This document shows, in pieces, positions 1-12,191 of a stretch of 38,301 nucleotides of DNA. The translations under genes and the position numbers were made by a program. The notes under the pieces are model-generated. The model was not told the origin of the DNA. It worked only from the letters and a program-made list of their open reading frames with translations, and ran no database searches. How positions within the stretch are numbered: the stretch's first letter is position 1; each line of letters begins with the position of its first letter. The DNA comes from a virus, in the IMG/VR virus record IMGVR_UViG_3300024348_000116, positions 1 through 38,301 of that record; one strand, given 5' to 3'.

Positions 1-3804
<3,804 letters not shown>

Positions 3805-3805
3805 T

Positions 3806-4573
3806 ATGCAAGCAAGAATTGACTATTTAACTCAATATAATGTTGCTCCCTTAGACAAGGTCAAGCAATCAAAATGTTATATCATTGATCCAAATTTAAA
3901 TATTCTGCTTACACCACAGAATTATTACACGTGGACTATGAATCCTTTCGATACTCCAGTACTTCAAGATACTGTAACTAGATTTGCTGATAATATTATT
4001 GGTAAAAAGGTATTAGTAATTGGACACAGTATTGGTATACTAAATTCTTTAATTAGAAATTTAGCACCAGCCGAGCATTGGATTATTGAATCTAGTGCGG
4101 ATCAGAGAGGTCGAATGACTACTGCTGGATTTATTACCGAAGGAACAACACATGTTATTGAAGATCGTTGGGAAGATTCAACCAGAGTTGAAGGCTTCCC
4201 TACTAATTTTGATTTTATATACTATAATGTCGGATATGATGCATTTCCAGAAGATTACAATGGTATTCTTGGTTTTGCTAATAACGTTAGTAAGTTTCTT
4301 AATACAGACGGAGTTTTTACTTGGTGGGGTTGTCATAATTCTAAAGTTCAAATGAATATTATTGTTAATGAGGCTGATGAGGTTCCATGTTCAGTTGCGC
4401 GTGTATTATATGAAGATTATGGATTTACATATCAGACTGACATAATCGATATCGATCCACAGGTAATTCCTGAAACTTATGATGCTCCACCAACTATAAT
4501 ATTTAATAAAGACAAATATTTAAATGGTTTTAAATATCAGCAAGCATGGATAAAAAATACTATTAACACGTAA
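3806..4573 (+). CDS. Class I SAM-dependent methyltransferase-like protein
   Basis: 255 residues, starting one base after the fibre stop and overlapping the next gene by one base, so probably co-translated with both. A Rossmann-type methyltransferase core can be read: a glycine loop at residues 69-77 (VLVIGHSIG), an acidic residue ending the second strand at about 95 (WIIES), DRWED at 120-124, FDFIYYNVGYD at 135-145 as the motif IV region, and a later strand GVFTWWG at 169-175. The pattern resembles small-molecule or protein-arginine-type methyltransferases of the guanidinoacetate methyltransferase/spermidine synthase group. The substrate is unknown. Its position suggests it acts on the fibre or on a metabolite used to decorate it, which is inference. 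The nonstandard glycine loop (GHSIG) leaves catalytic activity open. Confidence 0.6.
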   Translation: MQARIDYLTQYNVAPLDKVKQSKCYIIDPNLNILLTPQNYYTWTMNPFDTPVLQDTVTRFADNIIGKKVLVIGHSIGILNSLIRNLAPAEHWIIESSADQRGRMTTAGFITEGTTHVIEDRWEDSTRVEGFPTNFDFIYYNVGYDAFPEDYNGILGFANNVSKFLNTDGVFTWWGCHNSKVQMNIIVNEADEVPCSVARVLYEDYGFTYQTDIIDIDPQVIPETYDAPPTIIFNKDKYLNGFKYQQAWIKNTINT

Positions 4574-5688
4574 TGGGTAAATTAGTTTCAGTTGGAGGAT
4601 ATGCGCTTTCTACACTAAGATCGATTATAGAATGCGGAAATGGTGGATTTACAACAGCTTCTAGCATAAGAGGCAAGTTTGCTGGATACGCAGGTACCGG
4701 AAACATGGCATTCGCAACAAATAGTTGGATTAATACCAGATGTTGGACGCTTGCTGTTGATGCTGGTGCTGGACAGGTTGCTGTAACTGCGCCTTGGTCA
4801 AGTGGATATACTGCAGGTTCTATTTATCCGCCACAGAACTTTGCGGTTACATCTAATAGTGATGTGTGGGTAACTTTAAATGCAATCGCCAATGCGAATT
4901 ATGGATTTGCGTATTGGATGAGAACTGATCCATACGAAATTTGGGCATACAACGCAAATGTTAGTTATTATGTACCAACTCCAGGTTGGGAAGATACTTA
5001 CTATTTAGGAGCAGTGTTCAATTACGAGCCTCCTCCGCCACCGCCGGAGGAATGCTACGACTTTTATTTAGATGGATATGAGTACTGGTCCGGTACTAAC
5101 TGTCAAGGAGGTAATGTGAGCGGCTACTCATACGGCGAGTATAGGTGTTTACAGTCATTGTTCTACGGTGGGACTCAAACTGGTGCAAGTTGTCAACAAG
5201 GATGTCCGGTTAAAGGAACTAGTATTGAAATGGCCGACGGAACCTTTAAGTTAATTGAAAAAATCAGAATTGGAGACCTTTTAAAAGGCATGAAAATCAG
5301 CGATGCGCCCGAAGACGATACAATTGTTGGATGGTCAACTGATACTTTAAACCTGGTAGAAACTGAAGTTAAAGTAGTTGGTATCCGTCCTCTTAGATCT
5401 CAAAGAATTCATAACTTTAATAACGGTTTAATTGAAACTTCTGAATCGCATGCTCATTTTATTAAAAGAGGAAATGATTGGTTTTTTGAACAATCAAAGA
5501 ATATTCAAGTTGGAGATTTCCTAGTTGACAAGGATGGAAGCAGTATTGAAATAACTTCAATTGATGTTTTACAAGGAGAAGACGCAAAGATTGTATATTC
5601 AATGGACGTTGAAAATACCGATACTTATATTGCGAATGGTTTAATTACGCATAATCCTGCTGAAAAATTACCTGGATTCGAATCTTAA
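4573..5688 (+). CDS. Virion-type protein with C-terminal Hint (intein/Hedgehog-like) autoprocessing domain
   Basis: 371 residues. Residues 1-150 are Gly/Ala/Trp/Tyr-rich and look like a fibre or surface domain. A poly-proline linker follows at about 153-158, then a Cys/Tyr-rich stretch to about 210. Residues 211-361 read as a Hint domain: Cys211 opens block A (CPVKGTSIEMADG), TSESHAH carries the block B Thr/His, and the domain ends at ITHN (His360-Asn361) after MDVENTDTYIANG. No homing endonuclease is inserted (about 151 residues). Ten residues follow, and the +1 residue is Pro rather than Cys/Ser/Thr. Family knowledge: such bacterial intein-like domains usually cleave rather than splice, by N-S acyl shift at Cys and Asn cyclisation. 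Inferred: a self-cleaving structural protein, perhaps forming a thioester able to attach to another molecule. Two hairpins follow it. Confidence 0.8.
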   Translation: MGKLVSVGGYALSTLRSIIECGNGGFTTASSIRGKFAGYAGTGNMAFATNSWINTRCWTLAVDAGAGQVAVTAPWSSGYTAGSIYPPQNFAVTSNSDVWVTLNAIANANYGFAYWMRTDPYEIWAYNANVSYYVPTPGWEDTYYLGAVFNYEPPPPPPEECYDFYLDGYEYWSGTNCQGGNVSGYSYGEYRCLQSLFYGGTQTGASCQQGCPVKGTSIEMADGTFKLIEKIRIGDLLKGMKISDAPEDDTIVGWSTDTLNLVETEVKVVGIRPLRSQRIHNFNNGLIETSESHAHFIKRGNDWFFEQSKNIQVGDFLVDKDGSSIEITSIDVLQGEDAKIVYSMDVENTDTYIANGLITHNPAEKLPGFES

Positions 5689-5696
5689 TAAACAGT

Positions 5697-5731
5697 ACCC
5701 GAGTAGCATACCATTAGAACTGCTCTCGGGT
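5697..5731 (+). terminator. GC-rich hairpin after the Hint gene
   Basis: ACCCGAG at 5697-5703 pairs with CTCGGGT at 5725-5731. An inner AGC/GCT pairing (5705-5707 with 5722-5724) extends the stem past a one-base bulge. It is followed by CGTTTTC, a weak T-run. It stands directly before a better terminator hairpin and may be a processing or backup termination element. Confidence 0.5.
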
Positions 5732-5738
5732 CGTTTTC

Positions 5739-5760
5739 AACCGGTACTTGCCGGTTTTTC
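5739..5760 (+). terminator. Rho-independent terminator after the fibre/Hint operon
   Basis: AACCGG (5739-5744) and CCGGTT (5751-5756) form a 6-bp stem with a TACTTG loop, followed by TTT (TTTTT counting the stem). It closes the 1-5688 transcription unit. A new unit with an AATATATA box begins just downstream. Confidence 0.75.
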
Positions 5761-5762
5761 TT

Positions 5763-5770
5763 AATATATA
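5763..5770 (+). promoter_or_regulatory. AATATATA box, candidate phage promoter
   Basis: One of nine intergenic (A/G)ATATATA boxes in the window. It lies just after a terminator and 26 bases before the next ATG, where a promoter is expected. The motif is low-complexity, so the function is inferred from repeated placement. Confidence 0.4.
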
Positions 5771-5795
5771 GAATGTAGTATAATAATATAAGATT

Positions 5796-6821
5796 ATGAA
5801 ATTCTGTATCGCAACCCTTTCACATGACGCTCAGTATCGAGCAGAGTATCTAGAAAGAACAATCTCTTCTTTCACAGACGCTAATCCTGATTTTGAAGGA
5901 GATTGGTACATATTCTTGAATTCATATAATGATGAATTGTTAGAAGTGACTGAAAGATTATTTAATCAGTACTCTAATATCACGTGGCACCTAGAACTTT
6001 CTGAAAAGAATTTAGGAGTCGGCGCTGGAATTAATCGACTTAATGAACTGGTCGAGAATTATGAATACGTTTTATTCTTAGAAGGAGATTGGACTTGTTT
6101 ACCTCAGAAAATCAGCGGACTCTCACCAAACTGGATAGATGAACTTGTTGAATGTATGGAAGATTCTGATTTAGACCAAATGGTTCTTCGTAGATACTTA
6201 AATGATACTGATGATCGTCAATTTGGGTATTCATATTGGCTTAAAGAAGATATTCTACTAGAAGAGAAAAACTACAAATCAATTAACTATTGGATCCTAT
6301 CAAAAAAGGAATATACTAACAATCCTGTTATTCGTCGAAACAAAAGATTTTACGAAACTGGAATCCTTCCACTCTCTGAATTCTTTGATGATAATGGAGA
6401 TGCTGTTGAAATAAAGGGGAATCCTAATTGGGGTCGAGCTGAAATTGAAAAAGAGGCTGAAGGATTTCAACTCAAATCAGCGTTTATGAAATGGGGTACC
6501 TTTGTCCATGACGAACATTGGCCATTTAAACTAGACTGGGATTCATATTACGATACTCTAAAACCATGCGGATTTAAAGGTTCAGAATTTGAATGTAAGT
6601 ATGGTTACATTAAACTTGAACAATACTTCTGTGGATGCTGTCCTAAAAATTGGAAGTTTACCGATCTCGAGAAACACAATCAATATTACGAGCAGGTAAT
6701 TGTTGAACTTGTCGACAAGGGAGCATCAAAGGAAGAGATAATTAAAGGAATGATGGATATTGCCGATGGGCTCACAGTAAATCCCGATACATATATAAAC
6801 TTCGATAAAAAGAGAAGATAA
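5796..6821 (+). CDS. GT-A fold (family 2-like) glycosyltransferase
   Basis: 341 residues. The N-terminus (FCIATLSHDAQYR, residues 3-15) begins a nucleotide-sugar binding fold. NLGVGAGINR (72-81) matches the helix start common in GT2 enzymes, and LEGDW (95-99) sits where the metal-binding DxD motif is normally found, but in altered form (E-G-D). A cysteine cluster (CGCC) lies near residue 280 and could bind metal. It follows the terminator at 5739-5760 and precedes a dioxygenase-like gene. No membrane segment or signal peptide is seen, so the enzyme should be cytoplasmic. Acceptor unknown: possible targets are the collagen fibre, phage DNA or a host glycan. The fold is fairly sure, the exact chemistry is not. 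Confidence 0.68.
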   Translation: MKFCIATLSHDAQYRAEYLERTISSFTDANPDFEGDWYIFLNSYNDELLEVTERLFNQYSNITWHLELSEKNLGVGAGINRLNELVENYEYVLFLEGDWTCLPQKISGLSPNWIDELVECMEDSDLDQMVLRRYLNDTDDRQFGYSYWLKEDILLEEKNYKSINYWILSKKEYTNNPVIRRNKRFYETGILPLSEFFDDNGDAVEIKGNPNWGRAEIEKEAEGFQLKSAFMKWGTFVHDEHWPFKLDWDSYYDTLKPCGFKGSEFECKYGYIKLEQYFCGCCPKNWKFTDLEKHNQYYEQVIVELVDKGASKEEIIKGMMDIADGLTVNPDTYINFDKKRR

Positions 6822-6859
6822 ACTTAATCAATTAATACGATATAATAACAAACACACTT

Positions 6860-7783
6860 ATGATTTACAACCATTTCACGAAAGACCAGAATGTTTTCTG
6901 GCACTTTGATTCAATTACAAAAGTATCAGATAATAATTACAATGTAACAGGTTGGATAGCTGTCAAGGATGGTGATCTCTTTAAACCTGTTAGTTCATTG
7001 ATAGTCAATGATATAGAAATACCATTAGAAGTTATTAGTCGACCAGATGTTACCGAAATTTATCCTGGTAAAGATGATCAGGTTGGAGTTTCTTTTAATA
7101 TTCCAAAAGGTGCAAATATCCAAGTTAACTTTGGAGAACTTACCTATAATCCAGGAAGCATTGACAATTTTATTGCTTATTACTCTGGATTCTGTAATGA
7201 AGACAAAGGATTAATCGTAGTTGATGACTTCTACGCGGATCCTGATTTTGTCAGAGATTTCGCAATGAGAAATCTAGAATACAACCCTTCTGATTATCAT
7301 AAAGGTAAAAGAAGTAAAACACGTTTCGTTTTAGATGGTACTAAAGAGAAATTAGAAAAGATAATTGGTCGTGAAATTACAAACTGGAATTATGAAAGTT
7401 ATGCAAACGGAGTATTCCAATATTGCGTAGCAAATGATCCATTAGTATTTCACGTTGATAGTCAAATGTATGCTGGAATGGTATTCTTAACTAAAGACGC
7501 TCCATTCGAAACAGGTACTTCGTTCTATTCTAGTAAAAATACTGGTCGAAAAAGATTCGATAATTTCGAAGACCAAGAAGCATACGAAACTACATTTAGA
7601 GGCAAGAATGCTGCAATGAATTTCTATGACTCGACACAATTTGAAAAAATTGATGAAGTTGGAAACGTATACAATCGTTTAGTTCTATTCGATGCTAAAC
7701 AAATTCATGCTCCTAGTAAATATTTTGGAGATGCAATTGAAAATGCTAGATTCTTTCACATGTTTTTCTTTGACGTAATATAA
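6860..7783 (+). CDS. 2OG-Fe(II) dioxygenase-like protein
   Basis: 307 residues. The N-terminal about 100 residues look like a separate beta-rich domain. The C-terminal half carries the features of a 2-oxoglutarate/Fe(II) oxygenase: HVD at residues 198-200 (first His and Asp ligands), distal His283 in QIHAPSKYFG, and Arg297 fourteen residues later as a candidate 2-oxoglutarate contact. VVDDFYADPDFVRDFA (120-135) resembles the N-terminal helix of hydroxylase-like families. It starts 38 bases after the upstream glycosyltransferase and ends 4 bases before the next, so it is probably transcribed with both. Inferred role: hydroxylation of a side chain, plausibly preparing a site for sugar attachment. 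It is clearly not a TET/JBP-type DNA oxygenase by visible motifs, though that was judged by eye. Confidence 0.68.
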   Translation: MIYNHFTKDQNVFWHFDSITKVSDNNYNVTGWIAVKDGDLFKPVSSLIVNDIEIPLEVISRPDVTEIYPGKDDQVGVSFNIPKGANIQVNFGELTYNPGSIDNFIAYYSGFCNEDKGLIVVDDFYADPDFVRDFAMRNLEYNPSDYHKGKRSKTRFVLDGTKEKLEKIIGREITNWNYESYANGVFQYCVANDPLVFHVDSQMYAGMVFLTKDAPFETGTSFYSSKNTGRKRFDNFEDQEAYETTFRGKNAAMNFYDSTQFEKIDEVGNVYNRLVLFDAKQIHAPSKYFGDAIENARFFHMFFFDVI

Positions 7784-7787
7784 TAAT

Positions 7788-9632
7788 ATGATAGACAATT
7801 CCCGAAAGCTACACGTAATTACAAGATGTAGCAGATTAAATAACATCCTTGCCGTTGGAGAATCTCTTCCGGCTAAAGATGGTAAATTACAAGTTGAATG
7901 GCATGTAATTTTTGATTCGACTAGATTAAAGGATATCGATGCTGAAATTCTTGGTAAATTACAACAATTTGGAGCCAAGATTTATTTTGAATTCTCTCAA
8001 GGCGGAGATTACCTATATCCTCAAATGAATAAAGTTATCATTGATAACATATCAGATGGTTGGATCTATTCGCTAGACGATGACAATATTCTACATGAAA
8101 AGTTATTCGATAATTTTGAAGCTCTTGTGGGATTTGCCGAAGCAGAAAAATCGATTGGAATAGTTTTTAATCAACAAGTAGACGGTAAAGATTTTACTGG
8201 ATGCGATGTTAGATATGCTAAACCTGAGAATATGAAAGTTAGGTCAATTGACTTGGCCCAGTTTATTCTTAATCGATCAGTTTTTAATGACTTTGATTTT
8301 AAAGGTGGTTATGATGCTGATGGTAAATTTATTGAAGTTGTTTATCAAAAGAACCCAGACGGATTCTTATTCATAGACAAGATTTTAGCTTATTACAACG
8401 CGCTACAAAAACCTTCAAAGGCTAAATTCCCAAAAATACTCTATATTGGCAAGGATCGTCCAGATTTAAAAACAAATAACTTTGTAAATTGGGAATCTAA
8501 AGAACTTGAAGTCGAATATATCGAAGACGATTCTAATATTTATGCTGATATCGCAAGGGTAAAACCAATTGCAATTGTTAGTACCTATGAAGATCCATCT
8601 CAACTACAAAATTTATGGAATGCACCTGGTGAATTTCGTAAAATATGGATTAATTTAATTGAAGGAGACGTAGATGCTGGCGAAAAGGGTTATCATTGCG
8701 CAATGAGTGCTATGTTAGTAAACGATGTTAGTAAACTCATTTCTTATTTTACTCCAATTTACAATACTGGAGAGAAACTATGGATGACTTACGAATCTCT
8801 TACTAGACAAACATATACCGATTGGGAATGGGTTCTTGTAAACGATTCGACTGACGGAGGAGCAACTATAAAGATTGCACAAGAAATTGCAAAAAGAGAT
8901 CCTCGTGTTAAACTATTTGATTTTACACCGAAAAGTGGTGGTATAATTGGAGAAGTTAAATGGAGAGCAGCTACCATGTGTAGAGGTTATATTCTAGCCG
9001 AGTTAGACCATGATGATTATTTGGTGCCGACTTGTACTGAAGATTTATTTAATGCTTCTCAAAAACACGAAGATGTAGGATTCTTTTATACTGACTCTGC
9101 TGAAATTGATCAAAACTGGAATTCACTAAAATATGGAGAAGGATTTGCATTTAGTTATGGACATTACGTTACAGAAAATGTAATGGGTAAAGATTTCGAA
9201 GTTGCAGTATCTTCTAACATTAATCCTAAAACGATTAGACATATTGTTGGAGTTCCAAATCACGTTCGAGCATGGAGAAGAGAAACCTATTTCGAAATAG
9301 GCGGACACTGTAGAGACCTTGCAATCGCAGATGATTATGAATTAATCGTTAGAACATTCTTGAAAACCAAGATGATGAGAATACCTCGATTAGGCTACCT
9401 TCAATTTATATATGATAATGGTAACACGACTAATTCTCATAACTTAGCAAGAGCAGATATTCAACGCCGAGTTAAAACAATCATGTGGCACTATAACGAG
9501 CAAATTAAATCTAGATTCGAAGAATTAGGACAGAAAGATTGGGCATACGAAGAGAATCCAAATGATCCGATTGGAACTCCTAGTAAATTTGGAGAAGACG
9601 AAGGATATGTAAACGAAATCTATCAATTATGA
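7788..9632 (+). CDS. Two-domain glycosyltransferase
   Basis: 614 residues. The N-terminal domain carries WIYSLDDDN with Asp97-99 as a DxD metal site, after a GT-A-like start (KLHVITRCSRLNN). A middle stretch from about 223 (KILYIGKDRPDL) to 315 resembles a Rossmann-like linker domain. The C-terminal domain is a typical GT2 module: SLTRQTYTDWEWVLVNDSTD at about 341-360 and ELDHDDY with Asp407/Asp409-410 as its metal site. Two GT-A centres suggest sequential transfer of two sugars, as in other bifunctional glycosyltransferases. Its stop overlaps the start of the next glycosyltransferase by 4 bases (ATGA), indicating coupled translation. No membrane segments are seen. The acceptor is unknown. 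Confidence 0.82.
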   Translation: MIDNSRKLHVITRCSRLNNILAVGESLPAKDGKLQVEWHVIFDSTRLKDIDAEILGKLQQFGAKIYFEFSQGGDYLYPQMNKVIIDNISDGWIYSLDDDNILHEKLFDNFEALVGFAEAEKSIGIVFNQQVDGKDFTGCDVRYAKPENMKVRSIDLAQFILNRSVFNDFDFKGGYDADGKFIEVVYQKNPDGFLFIDKILAYYNALQKPSKAKFPKILYIGKDRPDLKTNNFVNWESKELEVEYIEDDSNIYADIARVKPIAIVSTYEDPSQLQNLWNAPGEFRKIWINLIEGDVDAGEKGYHCAMSAMLVNDVSKLISYFTPIYNTGEKLWMTYESLTRQTYTDWEWVLVNDSTDGGATIKIAQEIAKRDPRVKLFDFTPKSGGIIGEVKWRAATMCRGYILAELDHDDYLVPTCTEDLFNASQKHEDVGFFYTDSAEIDQNWNSLKYGEGFAFSYGHYVTENVMGKDFEVAVSSNINPKTIRHIVGVPNHVRAWRRETYFEIGGHCRDLAIADDYELIVRTFLKTKMMRIPRLGYLQFIYDNGNTTNSHNLARADIQRRVKTIMWHYNEQIKSRFEELGQKDWAYEENPNDPIGTPSKFGEDEGYVNEIYQL

Positions 9633-10291
9633 TAACATTTGTAATTCCAACCCTTTGGAAGTCCAACAGGATTAAAGATACTATTGAATCGTTTAAATTA
9701 TCCGATAGAAAGGATATTGAGCTGATTATCATCGATAACGCTAATTCAGATTTTAAAGATAAGGATCCTAGAATTACGGTTATTAAAGTAAAAAATAATA
9801 TCTTTGTAAATCCAGCATGGAATATTGGAGCTACTCTAACCAAGAATAATTATATATGTCTTCTCAATGACGACATTTCTTTAAACATAAATTGTTTACT
9901 GAATAATTTTAAAAAACTGGTAGAAGTTGATCCTAATTTTGGAATGATTGGATTGTATAAGCGTAATTTTAATGTAGATGATTATAATTCTGATTCTGAC
10001 AAATTACAATTAGTTGAATTAGATAATAGACCATTTGGATTTGGCTGTATGATGATTCTTAAAAAAGAAAATTATGTCGCAATACCAGATATTTTTAAAG
10101 TCTTTTTTGGCGATGATTATTTGTACTTTTATAATAAAGACATGAATCATCGAAAGATATATTGGATCGAAGGACTTAAAACACCCGGAGAAATATCAGC
10201 TACTAGTAAGAGTTTTGAATCAGATCATATGCAACAAGAGCACGCATTCTGGGATCAAGAGATTAACGCATTAATAAACAAAAATAAATAA
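9629..10291 (+). CDS. Small GT2-like glycosyltransferase
   Basis: 220 residues. It begins with TFVIPTLWKSNRI, the usual first strand of GT2 enzymes, then IELIIIDNANSD (30-41) and YICLLNDDIS (75-84), where Asn-Asp-Asp at 80-82 serves as the DxD metal motif. The start overlaps the preceding glycosyltransferase stop by 4 bases. It is shorter than full GT2 proteins and holds only the catalytic core. Its place between another glycosyltransferase and a hydroxylase suggests one modification pathway. Confidence 0.8.
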   Translation: MITFVIPTLWKSNRIKDTIESFKLSDRKDIELIIIDNANSDFKDKDPRITVIKVKNNIFVNPAWNIGATLTKNNYICLLNDDISLNINCLLNNFKKLVEVDPNFGMIGLYKRNFNVDDYNSDSDKLQLVELDNRPFGFGCMMILKKENYVAIPDIFKVFFGDDYLYFYNKDMNHRKIYWIEGLKTPGEISATSKSFESDHMQQEHAFWDQEINALINKNK

Positions 10292-10294
10292 CAT

Positions 10295-10894
10295 ATGAAC
10301 TTTCAAAACATTTTCGTACAACCGGAAAACGATCCACAAAACTACTATTGGTTTGATAAAGGATTTACAGCAGAAGAATTAGATAAAATTTCTAGAGAAG
10401 TTGGAAATCTTCCTTTTGAAAAAGCAACAACTATCGGTGCAGATACATCATCTACTGATAAAAAAGTTAGAAGCTCTAATATCAAATGGATTCCTCAATC
10501 TCAAGAATGGAGTTGGCTGTATGACAAATTAACAGCAATGTCGACAGAAGCAAATACAGCCCTATGGGGTTTTGATTTGTATTCTGCTCCTGAATCTATT
10601 CAATATACTGAATATTATGCAGCCGAAGGCGGTCATTATGCATGGCACCAGGATATTGGAAATGGAATAGCTTCCCGTAGAAAAGTATCAATCACTGTTC
10701 AATTATCTGACGATACTGAATACGAAGGCGGAGACTTAGAATTATGGGGAGGTGGAGAATGGATTCGTCAAGCACCTCGTGGAAAAGGTAACGTTGTAGT
10801 ATTTCCATCTTATTTGATGCATAGAGTAAAGCCTGTTACTAAAGGAACAAGAAAATCTTTCGTTCTTTGGTTAGGTGGTCAGCACTACAAATAA
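10295..10894 (+). CDS. PKHD-type 2OG-Fe(II) hydroxylase
   Basis: 199 residues with the complete prolyl-4-hydroxylase-like active site: His118 and Asp120 (AWHQDIG), distal His176 (LMHRVKP) and Arg186 (GTRKS). EYEGGDLELWGG (142-153) is the conserved strand before the distal half. The layout matches the PiuC/YbiX-like hydroxylases often seen in T4-like phages. Family chemistry: Fe(II)- and 2-oxoglutarate-dependent hydroxylation, usually of a protein side chain. It starts 3 bases after the upstream glycosyltransferase and ends the modification run. Inferred substrate: Pro or another residue of the collagen-like fibre. The substrate is not shown by the sequence. Confidence 0.88.
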   Translation: MNFQNIFVQPENDPQNYYWFDKGFTAEELDKISREVGNLPFEKATTIGADTSSTDKKVRSSNIKWIPQSQEWSWLYDKLTAMSTEANTALWGFDLYSAPESIQYTEYYAAEGGHYAWHQDIGNGIASRRKVSITVQLSDDTEYEGGDLELWGGGEWIRQAPRGKGNVVVFPSYLMHRVKPVTKGTRKSFVLWLGGQHYK

Positions 10895-10899
10895 AATAT

Positions 10900-10907
10900 A
10901 ATATATA
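10900..10907 (+). promoter_or_regulatory. AATATATA box before the ATP-grasp gene
   Basis: An AATATATA copy four bases before the ATG at 10912. At this spacing a -10 role would leave almost no leader, so this copy may instead be an AT-rich translation-initiation region. Confidence 0.25.
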
Positions 10908-10911
10908 GAGT

Positions 10912-11856
10912 ATGAAATCTCTATTAACATTTGAACAATTTGTAAACGAAGCAATCGTCGTGGATGATTTCAAGAAAGTGTGTATCACTCGAAGAAAGGA
11001 TCTCGACGATTCTTTTATTACCGGACCAGAGTATCATACTTCTGAATATTGGGCAGTTATCACAATGGACATGGATCCTATTGATTACCCTAAAAGCATG
11101 CCTGTTTTAAACTACGATAGAAAAACTCTAGAAAAGTTTATGGAAGCTGGAGCAATTCAGCATACTCAAATCTACAACCACCCAGAAGCTCGTGAAAGTG
11201 TTTCATCGAAATCAGAATTCTATAAGTTGCATGTTGATAGTGAATACATCATTCCTACTGTAACAAGTGCAGAGGATGTTGATAAACTTACATTCCCAGT
11301 CGTAGCAAAACCCGATAACGAGCATAGTGGTTTAGGTATTACAGTATTTAAAGATGCTAAAGAGTTTGAAAATGCAGACCTTAGTAAATTTACATCTTTC
11401 TCTGAAAAGATTTCAATTAAAGAAGAGCACCGATACTGGTTATGGAGAGGAGAACTTATTCAATGGGCACAGAGAATTCCAATGGATGACGAAACAGCCG
11501 ATATTGCTAAAAAAGATCCAGAAAAAGAAACTAATTTCTCTTATATCTGTAAGGATATTAAGAACATAAAAGATTCTCATATTAAAGCCTGTCGATATTT
11601 TTCAGATATGCATTCTGATTTAGATTTTTATGCAATAGACATGGCTGAAACCAAAGACGGTAAAGTTTATGTCTTTGAAATGAATTCAGAACCTGGCGCC
11701 TTATTCGGTATTATGACTGAATTGTATAAAAGAATCTATGAAGACTATTATGAAACTGAATTAAGTCAAGAGACAATAGATCTATTAAAGAAATTTAAAG
11801 CAGAAGATTCTGCACAGAATACAAAACAAAATCCTATCTGGAAATTAGAAAAGTAA
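10912..11856 (+). CDS. ATP-grasp ligase-like protein with a capsid-targeting-like N-terminus
   Basis: 314 residues. The ATP-grasp core is visible: FPVVAKPDNEHSGLGI (128-143) gives Lys133 and the glycine-rich loop, and the metal-binding end shows YAIDMAE (Asp243) and VFEMNSEPG (Glu256, Asn258). Family chemistry: ATP-driven acyl-phosphate formation and ligation of a carboxylate to an amine or thiol. The first 14 residues (MKSLLTFEQFVNEA) resemble the T4 internal-protein targeting sequence MKTYQEFIAEA, which is cut after Glu by the prohead protease. Two other proteins here (20778, 21273) begin alike. Inferred: the enzyme may be packaged in the head and delivered with the DNA. The substrate is unknown. 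The next gene begins at the base after its stop. Confidence 0.78.
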   Translation: MKSLLTFEQFVNEAIVVDDFKKVCITRRKDLDDSFITGPEYHTSEYWAVITMDMDPIDYPKSMPVLNYDRKTLEKFMEAGAIQHTQIYNHPEARESVSSKSEFYKLHVDSEYIIPTVTSAEDVDKLTFPVVAKPDNEHSGLGITVFKDAKEFENADLSKFTSFSEKISIKEEHRYWLWRGELIQWAQRIPMDDETADIAKKDPEKETNFSYICKDIKNIKDSHIKACRYFSDMHSDLDFYAIDMAETKDGKVYVFEMNSEPGALFGIMTELYKRIYEDYYETELSQETIDLLKKFKAEDSAQNTKQNPIWKLEK

Positions 11857-12096
11857 ATGGGTTATCCGAATAACAAATGCATGGTTCTTACAATTTATAT
11901 CCATCACATGCTAGTCGATGAGTTATTTGATTTCTTGAATGATAGAATTGATACTCCACCACCTTACTGGTTTTCCGAATCTGACGCCCCTTATTCTATT
12001 TCAGGTGGCTATATTGGAATACATTTAACCTACGACCAATATACTAAGGTCCGTTCGGTTAAAACATGGGCCGATCCTTTCGAGTCCAACGAGTAA
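11857..12096 (+). CDS. Small protein of unknown function
   Basis: 79 residues, starting at the base after the ATP-grasp stop, so translation is probably coupled. No family recognised. It is rich in Tyr, Asp and Pro (TPPPYWFSESD) with no membrane segment; CMVLTIYIHHMLVDELFDFL could form a strand and an amphipathic helix. The gene ends a transcription unit, before a promoter cassette. Confidence 0.6.
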   Translation: MGYPNNKCMVLTIYIHHMLVDELFDFLNDRIDTPPPYWFSESDAPYSISGGYIGIHLTYDQYTKVRSVKTWADPFESNE

Positions 12097-12148
12097 ACAA
12101 TCTTCCTTTTTTTCATATAATTTGAAAGTAATTGCATAAATATTTTTT

Positions 12149-12187
12149 TATGTCGATTATTTTGTTTATATTTACATATAACAAATT
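12149..12187 (+). promoter_or_regulatory. Promoter cassette copy 1 (TATATTTAC class)
   Basis: Contains TATGTCGA, then 10 bases, then TATATTTACATATAACAAAT, ending 4 bases before the ATG at 12192. Four other copies occur at 13200, 17564, 17865 and 18655. The core resembles the Bacteroidota -7 element TAnnTTTG in 7 of 8 positions. The upstream element sits closer than the usual -33 box, so a phage-specific activator is possible. Confidence 0.75.
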
Positions 12188-12191
12188 AGAT

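Noticed and set aside
9580-9843. Various minus-strand frames of 60-120 residues (for example 9580-9843, 15150-15341, 26175-25825).
   Set aside because: All lie opposite well-supported + strand genes, have no promoter or family features, and the whole window is transcribed in one direction.
5796-10894. DNA hypermodification cluster (TET/JBP oxygenase plus DNA glycosyltransferase).
   Set aside because: The oxygenases have PKHD/prolyl-hydroxylase-like motifs and the glycosyltransferases look like general GT2/GT-A enzymes. No DNA-binding or base-hydroxymethylation gene was seen here. It stays an alternative rather than a call.
12132-12191. Longer N-terminus for the 12192 gene with a hydrophobic leader.
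   Set aside because: The extra codons are the promoter cassette itself. The apparent hydrophobic leader is a translation of AT-rich promoter DNA.
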